Assembly: GCA_032249695.1 (NCBI GenBank)
Contig: JAVVHE010000010.1
Span: 1 to 64,000 of the forward strand
DNA from: JAVVHE01 sp032249695
Lineage (GTDB): Bacteria; Pseudomonadota; Alphaproteobacteria; Sphingomonadales; Sphingomonadaceae
DNA: 64,000 nt
Reading direction: 5' to 3'
This document shows, piece after piece, positions 24,370-30,750 of the stretch. The notes under the pieces were generated by a model. The model saw only the letters and a list, made by a program, of their open reading frames with translations, did no database searches and was not told the DNA's origin. Position 1 is the first letter of the stretch; each line of letters opens with the position of its first letter. A program made the position numbers and the translations under genes.

Positions 24370-25662
24370 ATGACCGCCATCACCCATGTGCACGCGCGCG
24401 AGATCCTCGACAGCCGCGGAAATCCGACGATCGAAGTCGACATCGCGCTGGAGGATGGCAGTTTCGGCCGGGCGGCGGTGCCCTCGGGGGCGTCGACCGG
24501 CGCGCACGAGGCGGTTGAGAAGCGCGATCTCGATGCCAGGCGCTATGGCGGCAAGGGCGTGCGTCGGGCCGTGGAGGCCGTGAACGGAGAGATCGCCGAT
24601 GCGATCGACGGGCTGGACGCCGAGGAGCAGCAGCTGATCGACGGAGCGCTGATCCAGCTGGACGGCACCCGCAACAAGAGCCGGCTCGGCGCCAATGCGA
24701 TCCTGGGAACCAGCCTCGCGGTGGCCAAGGCGGCGGCTGCGTCGAGCGGGCTGGAGCTGCACCGCTATCTGGGCGGGGTGAGCGCCAACCTGTTGCCGAC
24801 GCCGATGATGAATATCGTCAACGGCGGAGCGCACGCGAACAACCGGCTGGATTTTCAGGAGTTCATGGTCATGCCCGTCGGCGCCGAAAGCTTCGGCGAG
24901 GCGCTGCGCTGGGGTGCGGAAATCTTCCACGCGCTGAAGCGGCAGCTGGCCGAAGCCGGGCACAGCGTCGCGGTCGGCGACGAGGGCGGCTTCGCGCCCG
25001 ATCTGGGCGGGGCGGCGGACACGATCGGCTTCGTGCTGAAGGCGGTCGAATCCGCGGGCTACCGGCCCGGCGAGCAGATCGTCATCGCGCTCGATTGCGC
25101 CGCCACCGAGTTTTACCGCGACGGCTGCTATGTGCTGGCCGGCGAGTGTCAGACGCTCGACGCTGGCGGGCTGACGCGGATGCTCGGCGACCTCGCGGCG
25201 CGCTACCCGATCGTCTCGATCGAGGACGGCATGGCCGAGGATGACCTTGACGGCTGGGCGGCGCTCACCGCCGAGCTTGGCGACCGCGTGCAGCTGGTGG
25301 GCGACGACCTGTTCGTCACCAACGCCGAGCGGCTGGCGATGGGCATCGAGCGCGGGCTGGGGAACGCGCTCTTGGTGAAGGTCAACCAGATCGGCACGCT
25401 CAGCGAGACGCTCGACGCGGTGCAGATGGCGCAGGATGCGGGCTATGGCACGGTGATGAGCCATCGTTCGGGCGAAACCGAGGACGCGACCATCGCCGAC
25501 CTCGCGGTCGCGACGCGCTGCGGCCAGATCAAGACGGGCAGCCTCGCGCGGAGCGACCGGCTGGCCAAGTACAACCAGTTGCTGCGCATCGAGGAGAGCC
25601 TGGCGGACGCCGCGCGCTATGCCGGGTGGAGCCGCATTCGGGCCACCCGGCCCGGCGCCTGA
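24370..25662 (+). CDS. eno: Enolase (phosphopyruvate hydratase)
   Basis: A 430-residue enolase. Signature parts are ITHVHAREILDSRGNPTIEV, AVPSGASTGAHEAVEKRD, NIVNGGAHANN, GDEGGFAPDL, SIEDGMAEDD, GDDLFVTN, LLVKVNQIGTLSET and SHRSGETEDATIADLAV. It converts 2-phosphoglycerate to phosphoenolpyruvate using two Mg2+; the metal ligands and catalytic Lys and Glu are all present. In sphingomonads the housekeeping eno usually lies near ftsB and pdhA. This copy is instead next to a redox gene and membrane-stress genes, and has NRLDFQEF where most have N-PIDFQEF. It could be a second, accessory enolase. Confidence 0.93.
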   Translation: MTAITHVHAREILDSRGNPTIEVDIALEDGSFGRAAVPSGASTGAHEAVEKRDLDARRYGGKGVRRAVEAVNGEIADAIDGLDAEEQQLIDGALIQLDGTRNKSRLGANAILGTSLAVAKAAAASSGLELHRYLGGVSANLLPTPMMNIVNGGAHANNRLDFQEFMVMPVGAESFGEALRWGAEIFHALKRQLAEAGHSVAVGDEGGFAPDLGGAADTIGFVLKAVESAGYRPGEQIVIALDCAATEFYRDGCYVLAGECQTLDAGGLTRMLGDLAARYPIVSIEDGMAEDDLDGWAALTAELGDRVQLVGDDLFVTNAERLAMGIERGLGNALLVKVNQIGTLSETLDAVQMAQDAGYGTVMSHRSGETEDATIADLAVATRCGQIKTGSLARSDRLAKYNQLLRIEESLADAARYAGWSRIRATRPGA

Positions 25663-26540
25663 GCGCAGGCTGCGGTGCAACCGTTTCGCAGCTGTGGCGG
25701 TTCTTCGGCCCATGGCTCAACCGATCGACTGCGTGATCGTCGGCGGCGGCCCCGCCGGGCTGACCGCCGCCATCTATCTCGCGCGCTATCATCTGCGCGT
25801 GCGGGTGATCGACGCTGGCGATAGCCGGGCGGAGTGGATCCCGCTCAGCCACAATCACGCCGGCTATCCCGACGGGGTTTCGGGCGTCGACCTCGTACAC
25901 GCGATGCGCGCGCAGGCCGCGCGCTATGGTGCAGTCGTCGAGCCGGGGTTCGTGCAGTCGCTGGCGCATGCGGACGGGCTGTTCCGCGCGCAGACCAGTC
26001 TCGGCTCGATCGCGGCGCGGTCGGTGCTGCTGGCGACGGGCACCGTCAATATGGGCCCGCCGATGAGCGAGGAGGCGCATTCCGAAGGACTGGCGCGCGG
26101 CCTCATCCGCTATTGCCCCGTGTGCGACGGCTATGAAGCGACCGACAAGCGCATCGCGGTGCTCGGCGCGGGCGACCGCGGCGCGCGCGAGGCGCTGTTC
26201 CTCCGCAGCTATAGCCGCGAGGTGACGCTCATCGATCCGGAGGGCGAGCCGGACCTTTCGAACAAGCGGCGGGCCGAGCTCGCGGCCGCGGCGATCCGCG
26301 TCATTCCGGGCCCGGTCGCTGCCGTCATGCTCGACCGCGGCCAGGTGGTCATCGCCACCGCCCATGGCCCGCTGGGGTTCGACACGCTCTATCCAGCGCT
26401 CGGCAGCCATGTGCGGTCCGAGCTTGCCGTCATGCTGGGCGTGATCGTGAGCGAGGATCACTGCATTCTCGTCGACGACCACTGCCGCGCGGGCCTGGCG
26501 GCGTGATACCGAGTAAGCCTCGGATGTCGAATTAGTGATA

Positions 26541-27068
26541 TCACACCTCCGGCTCGTCGGCAGGCAGGCCGAGCAGCAGGGTGAAAAGGTCCTCCATCGC
26601 CGCCTCGGTGCGGAACTGCCCCGTCTCATCGTCGATCTCGCCGGCGTGCATGGGGTCGACCACATCTTTCAGGAACGAGGCGGCGACGCGGAGGAACAGG
26701 GCCCGGCAGGAATCTTCGGGCTTCTCCGGGATGCCGGCGCTATAGGTCAGGAAGGCGCCGAGCCCGCTGGGGCGGTTCTACGGCGTCGAGGCGTAGTCTC
26801 CCTCACCCATGAAGATCGCGGCGTAGCGGTCCGCCAGACCGACGACGGCGTCCGTGGCCTCAGCACTGGTGAGGCTGTCCAAGTTCCACTTGGTGTCGAT
26901 CTCCAGCAGTTCGGTGAAGAACTGGGAAACGACGCCGGACACGACATCCGGGTCGGTGAGGAAGTCCTTGTCGCCCTGGCCGCCAAAGTTCGCGGAGAAG
27001 AGGACGTCCTCGCCGCGGTCCCGCGCCCGCTCTGCCGAGCCCTCGATTCCTACGTTGCTTTTCGCCAT
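26541..27068 (-). pseudogene. Small insert-borne gene interrupted by an in-frame amber codon
   Basis: A good ribosome site (AAGGAG) precedes the ATG at 27068. The frame gives 96 residues (MAKSNVGIEGSAERARDRGE...ending GEGDYASTP), then a TAG at 26780-26778, and continues in the same frame for 75 codons of clearly protein-like sequence (GLGAFLTYSAGIPEKPEDSC, VAASFLKDVVDPMHAGEIDD) to a TGA at 26541. The whole would be about 170 residues, acidic and helical. It follows the ART-like fragment by 18 bases, the arrangement of an immunity gene after a toxin. Either a nonsense mutation has killed the gene, or the first 96 residues still act alone, or the amber is a sequencing error. The family is not recognised. 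Confidence 0.7.
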
Positions 27069-27086
27069 GGCTTCTCCTTACTCGGT

Positions 27087-27281
27087 TCAGGGTGAAATGT
27101 CATCCGTCGGCTGAGGCGGCAGCATCAGCAGCGAGATTTCCAGCCGCTTATTTGGCCCGACCTCTTTGGTGCCCAGAAGCACGAACCGGCTTTGGGGCAG
27201 GATGGTGATTTCCTGCTCGGACTGGAAGCCGCCGGACCCGTGGCTGTCGATAGCCTTGGCGCCGGGAGCATAGATGATCTG
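27087..27281 (-). pseudogene. C-terminal fragment of an ADP-ribosyltransferase-like protein
   Basis: The fragment reads IIYAPGAKAIDSHGSGGFQS EQEITILPQSRFVLLG TKEVGPNKRLEISLLM to a TGA at 27087. The G-x-G-G-F-x-S-E-Q-E block resembles the ARTT loop with its ExE (or QxE) catalytic pair, and the following I-L-P-x-x-x-R-F strand is typical of ADP-ribosyltransferase C-termini found in toxins and phage head-morphogenesis proteins. The N-terminal part, with the NAD-binding Arg and STS motifs, is absent because the frame hits the insertion boundary. It is therefore a broken 3' end only. Assignment rests on about 60 residues and is moderate. Confidence 0.55.
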
Positions 27282-27413
27282 AAGGGCCTCTACGCCGCGG
27301 GCGACGTGGTGAAGGGCCTCGACCAGATCAGCAGCGCGATGGGCCAGGCCGCCATCGCCGCGACCACCATCCGCAACGACCTGAACGCTGCCCGCCCGCT
27401 GTGGCGTTGAGCG

Positions 27414-27938
27414 CTATTTCCTCACCGGGGTCGCGGCCGGGCTGGTCCAGGTCCACGACCGGATCGCCCACGCCGTGCCCTGCTTCACCGTGACGGGGGT
27501 GAACGTTCCCGTCTCGCGCATCGGCTGCCCCTTCTGCGCGAAGCTGTAGCTGACCGGGTAGACCAGATAGGCGTGATCGCCTTCCACCATCGTCACCTTG
27601 ACCGGGCCGAGGGCGACCTTGCCGCCGGTCTTGCCCGTCGCCGCCTCGCGCTTCGTGAGCGCGCCGAGCCAGTCGTCAAAGGCCGTCGCGCCGATCCAAG
27701 CAAAGGGGCTCACGTCGGCGTCGACGATCATCGGCTCGGCGACGAGCATGGCTTTCGCCGCCGCCGCATCGCCGCGGTTGAACGCAGCGATTATCGCGGC
27801 GACCGGAGCGGCGGCTGCGGGTTGTTCGGCATGGGCCGGTGCGACCGCGGCGCCGGCTGCGGGTTGTTCGGCATAGGCCGGTGCGACCGCGGCGGTGGCG
27901 GCGGTCAGGCAGACGAGCACCCGAATGTCCCACTCCAA
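27414..27938 (-). CDS. Exported SnoaL/DUF4440-like small protein
   Basis: A 174-residue protein with a signal-like N-terminus (RVLVCLTAATAAVAPAYA) and a NTF2-like domain: VAAIIAAFNRGDAAAAKAML, WIGATAFDDWLGALT, HAYLVYPVSYSFAQKGQPMR and a terminal strand. SnoaL-type folds bind small ligands or act as simple enzymes; no catalytic residues can be assigned. The signal region contains a 42-bp in-frame duplication (VAPAHAEQPAAAA-type). It ends four bases after the interrupted TrxR gene, convergent with it. The start might be an internal GTG at the VLVCL segment, giving a more typical signal peptide. Confidence 0.68.
   Translation of the reverse strand: MEWDIRVLVCLTAATAAVAPAYAEQPAAGAAVAPAHAEQPAAAAPVAAIIAAFNRGDAAAAKAMLVAEPMIVDADVSPFAWIGATAFDDWLGALTKREAATGKTGGKVALGPVKVTMVEGDHAYLVYPVSYSFAQKGQPMRETGTFTPVTVKQGTAWAIRSWTWTSPAATPVRK
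27812..27895. repeat. 42-bp direct tandem duplication
   Basis: Bases 27812-27853 and 27854-27895 differ at very few positions (one is CATGGGCC versus CATAGGCC). The unit is in frame (14 residues, VAPAHAEQPAA type) and doubles the region just after the signal peptide of the SnoaL-like protein. Confidence 0.85.
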
Positions 27939-27992
27939 GGTCGTGACGGATGCGTACTAGGCTTCGCTCGCAGCCGCTGCAAGGTCGCGGGG

Positions 27993-28823
27993 CTATCGCC
28001 GCCCGTCGCGCGCCTCCAGCAGGGTCGCGAGGTCGTCGGCTTCGCGGTCGATGGCGCCGGTGCGCAGCGGCATGCGGATCGGACCTTCGGCGCGCCCCTC
28101 CACGAATTGCTGCACATAAGGGTTGCCGGTGGAATAGAGCCGGTCCTTCGCTCCGTCCCAGATGATGCGGCCCTGGTAGAGCATCGCCACTCGGTCGGCG
28201 ATCTTGCGCGCGCTGACGAGGTCGTGGGTAATCGTGACGGCCGTCACCTTCAGCTCGCGCACCAAGTCGACGATCAGATCGTTGATGACATCGGCCATGA
28301 TCGGGTCGAGTCCAGTCGTCGGTTCATCGAAGAACATGATCTCGGGCCGGGCGGCGATGGCGCGCGCCAGCGCCACGCGCTTCTGCATCCCGCCCGACAG
28401 CTCCGAGGGACGCAGGTCGGCGACCTCCGGCCCCAAGCCCACGAGCGCGAGATTCTCCTCGGCCCGCGCCCGCATATCAGCGCCCCCGCCGCCGCGCCCG
28501 CGCGTCAGCGGGAATGCAACATTGCGCCAGACCGGCAGGCTATCGAACAGCGCGCCGCCCTGGAACAGCATGCCGAAGCGCGAGCGGTGGCGCTCGAGCG
28601 CGCGGCCGGTGAGGCTGCTCGTTTCGACTCCGTCGATGAGCACCCGGCCGCGATCGGGGCGCAGCAACCCCAGCACGCATTTCAGCGTCACCGATTTGCC
28701 CGTGCCCGATCCGCCGATGATGACGAGGCTCTCGCCCGGCGCCACCTTCAGGTTGACGCCCGCCAGCACCTGCTTGCTGCCGAACGCCTTCCACACGTCG
28801 CGAAGCTCGATCCGCGGGGTCAT
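27993..28823 (-). CDS. mlaF: MlaF-type ABC transporter ATP-binding protein
   Basis: A 276-residue ATPase with Walker A GGSGTGKS, Q-loop MLFQGGALFDSL, ABC signature LSGGMQKRVALARA, Walker B IMFFDEPTTGLDP and the H-switch TITHD. The long insertion-free length and QGGALF sequence are those of MlaF/Mkl proteins that drive phospholipid movement between inner and outer membranes with MlaE. It overlaps mlaE by four bases. No MlaD (MCE) gene follows, which is unusual because mlaEFD are normally contiguous; the MCE partner must be elsewhere or missing. Confidence 0.9.
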   Translation of the reverse strand: MTPRIELRDVWKAFGSKQVLAGVNLKVAPGESLVIIGGSGTGKSVTLKCVLGLLRPDRGRVLIDGVETSSLTGRALERHRSRFGMLFQGGALFDSLPVWRNVAFPLTRGRGGGGADMRARAEENLALVGLGPEVADLRPSELSGGMQKRVALARAIAARPEIMFFDEPTTGLDPIMADVINDLIVDLVRELKVTAVTITHDLVSARKIADRVAMLYQGRIIWDGAKDRLYSTGNPYVQQFVEGRAEGPIRMPLRTGAIDREADDLATLLEARDGRR

Positions 28824-29608
28824 CGGGTGCCGAACGCCAGCACGGTGATCATCAGGTTGAACAGCAGGATGAGGACGAAACTGCTGACGACCGCGTCGGT
28901 GGTCGCGCGGCCGACCCCTTCCGCGCCGCCGCGCGAGTGGAAGCCGTGATAGCAGCCCATCAGGGCCACGATGAAGCCGAACACCGCCGCCTTCACCAGC
29001 GAGGATACGACGTCGGACACCTCAAGATACTGCCGCGTGGTGGCGAGGTAGTTCGCGACATTGAAGCCCAGCCGCGCGGTGGCGAGGGCGTAGCCGCCGA
29101 GCACGCCGATGACGTTTGCGACGAGCACCAGCGCTGGCAGCACGAGTGTGCCGGCGAACAGGCGCGGGCCGATCAGATAGCGCACGGGGTCGGTGCGAAG
29201 TGTCGACAGCGCGTCGATCTGCTCGGTCACGCGCATCGTGCCCAGCTCCGCCGCCATCGCCGATGCAACGCGGCCCGCGACCATCAGCGCGGCGAGCACC
29301 GGCCCCAGCTCGCGCACGAGCGCGATGACGGTGACGGCGGGCACCGTCGATTCGGCGTTGAAGCGCTGCCCGCCCACGTAGATCTGCTGGGCGAGCGCCG
29401 CGCCGGTGAACGCCGCGGTCAGCCCGACGACCGGCAGCGACAGCCAGCCGATCGCGAAGAGCTGCGCGACAAACCGCTCGGGATAGAAGGGCGGGCTCAG
29501 CGCCTTCAGGATCGCCGACACCGCGAAGATCGTCACGCGCCCCACCGCTGCGAGCACGCCGATGCCGCGGCGCCCGACCCAGGCGAATGGTGCGAGGACG
29601 ATTTCCAT
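28820..29608 (-). CDS. mlaE: MlaE-type ABC transporter permease
   Basis: A 262-residue permease with five to six membrane helices. Family motifs are YPERFVAQLFAIGWLSLPVV, ALAQQIYVGGQRFNAES, ALVRELGPVLAALMVAGRVA and SAMAAELGTMRVTEQIDAL. MlaE forms the inner-membrane core of the Mla phospholipid transport complex. Its ATG overlaps the alr stop (TGATG) and its stop overlaps mlaF, so alr-mlaE-mlaF is an operon. Confidence 0.92.
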   Translation of the reverse strand: MEIVLAPFAWVGRRGIGVLAAVGRVTIFAVSAILKALSPPFYPERFVAQLFAIGWLSLPVVGLTAAFTGAALAQQIYVGGQRFNAESTVPAVTVIALVRELGPVLAALMVAGRVASAMAAELGTMRVTEQIDALSTLRTDPVRYLIGPRLFAGTLVLPALVLVANVIGVLGGYALATARLGFNVANYLATTRQYLEVSDVVSSLVKAAVFGFIVALMGCYHGFHSRGGAEGVGRATTDAVVSSFVLILLFNLMITVLAFGTR

Positions 29609-30651
29609 CAGGCGTAGACGCGGTCGAGACGCGAGCCGAGCCCGGTCAGCAGCTCATACTGGCTGAGGCCCGATGCGCGGGCCGCTGCGGTGAGATCGAA
29701 CGCGATCTCGATCCAGCCGGCGGGCGCGGGCGGGTCCACGTCCGTCACATCAACCGCGGTCAGGTCCATCGACACGCGCCCTACGACGGGGCAGGCGCGG
29801 CCGTCCACCAGCGCGGTGCCGCTGTTGCCGAATGCGCGGCGGTAACCATCGGCATAGCCCAGCGCGATCACCGCGATGCGGCTGGGTCGCGCGGCGGTCC
29901 AGGTCGCGCCATAGCCGACGCTGTCACCGGGCCCCACGTCGCGCAGCTGCAGCACCTGCGCCTCGATGCGCACGGCCGGGGCTAGCTGCCCCCCGGCGGC
30001 GGGATGCACCACGCCGCCGTAGAGCGCGATCCCGGGCCGCGCGAGATCGAGCGCCAGCGCGGCGTCGGCGAACAGCGCGGCGGACGCAGCGATGCTGCGG
30101 CGGCGAGCGGGCACGCTCAGCTGGCCGAAGCGCTGCACCTGCGCGGCGGTGAGCGGATGCGCGGGTTCGTCGGCGCAGGCGAAATGGCTCATCAAGAGAT
30201 CGACGTTCAGCCCTTCGGCCGCCGCGCCCGCGTCGGCCAGAGCGACCCCAAGCCGATTGATGCCGGTATCGACCATCAGGCTGCACGGACGCTCCGGCGC
30301 AGCCTCGCGCCACAGCGCGGCTTGCTCGACGCTGTTGAGCGTTGGCTGGACGCCCCGCGCCTCCAGCGCGAAGGGCAGGTCCGCCGGCGCCACGCCGTGC
30401 AGCACGTGCAGCCTCACGCCGTCGGCCAGCGGCAGCAGCATCGCTGCCTCGTGCCAGCAGGCCACGAACAGGTCGCGGCAGCCCTCGGCGACCAGCGCCT
30501 GCGTCACCGCAGCGGCGCCCAGGCCGTAGGCGTCGGCCTTGATCGCGGCGCCAGCGGGCCGGCCCGCCAGCTCTGAACAGCGCCGCCAGTTGGCCCGGAC
30601 CGCGCCCAGGTCCACGCGGACGCGCGCTTGGCCGGGCGGTGCGGTAGGCAT
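29608..30651 (-). CDS. alr: Alanine racemase
   Basis: A 347-residue PLP-dependent alanine racemase. PLP Lys38 is in AAIKADAYGLGA, the catalytic Tyr is in SVGYGATW, and RPGIALYGG and GRVSMDLTAVDVTD are family landmarks. It makes D-alanine for peptidoglycan. Start at 30651 gives the normal N-terminus (ARVRVDLGAVRANWR); the frame remains open for about 1.8 kb upstream across the antisense of the neighbouring gene, which is not coding. The intergenic region to the divergent E1-like gene is only 99 bases. Length is slightly under the usual 360-380, with all active-site segments present. Confidence 0.9.
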   Translation of the reverse strand: MPTAPPGQARVRVDLGAVRANWRRCSELAGRPAGAAIKADAYGLGAAAVTQALVAEGCRDLFVACWHEAAMLLPLADGVRLHVLHGVAPADLPFALEARGVQPTLNSVEQAALWREAAPERPCSLMVDTGINRLGVALADAGAAAEGLNVDLLMSHFACADEPAHPLTAAQVQRFGQLSVPARRRSIAASAALFADAALALDLARPGIALYGGVVHPAAGGQLAPAVRIEAQVLQLRDVGPGDSVGYGATWTAARPSRIAVIALGYADGYRRAFGNSGTALVDGRACPVVGRVSMDLTAVDVTDVDPPAPAGWIEIAFDLTAAARASGLSQYELLTGLGSRLDRVYA

Positions 30652-30750
30652 TGTAACGCGGTTAGCCGCAGCACGCGCGCGGTGCAAAGCGCTCGGGCGC
30701 ACGACGCGGCACAGTCGCCGGGCGCGCGCGCAGCGGTTAAGGCGACGGGC

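Larger units (their letters stand above)
26497..27289. mobile_element. 793-bp insertion inside the TrxR-like gene, flanked by GGGCCT direct repeats
   Basis: GGGCCT occurs at 26491-26496 and 27284-27289 at the two break points, and removing one copy plus the intervening DNA restores the reading frame. This fits a 6-bp target duplication or a short-homology insertion. No transposase and no convincing terminal inverted repeats are visible. The insert carries, on the minus strand, the C-terminal end of an ADP-ribosyltransferase-like protein and a small gene with an internal stop. The left end holds hairpin-prone sequence (CCGAG-GCTTA-CTCGG on the minus strand, palindrome GTGATATCAC at 26535-26544). 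Confidence 0.75.
25712..27410 (+). pseudogene. Thioredoxin-reductase-like gene disrupted by a 793-bp insertion
   Basis: The 5' part (25712-26496) encodes a TrxR-family flavoprotein: FAD motif VIVGGGPAGLTAAIYLARYH, redox pair CPVC (RYCPVCDGYEATD), NAD motif VLGAGDRGAREAL, and up to VDDHCRAGL. It then runs into GLAA and a TGA at 26506. The missing C-terminal FAD motif is found downstream, GLYAAGDVVKGLDQISSAMG and the tail to a TAG/TGA at 27410, in the frame that continues exactly if 26497-27289 is removed. The rejoined protein would read CRAGLYAAGDVVKG, as expected for the family. The truncated form lacks the last FAD-contacting segment and is probably inactive. The 5' part still has an intact start and catalytic cysteines. 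Confidence 0.88.
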
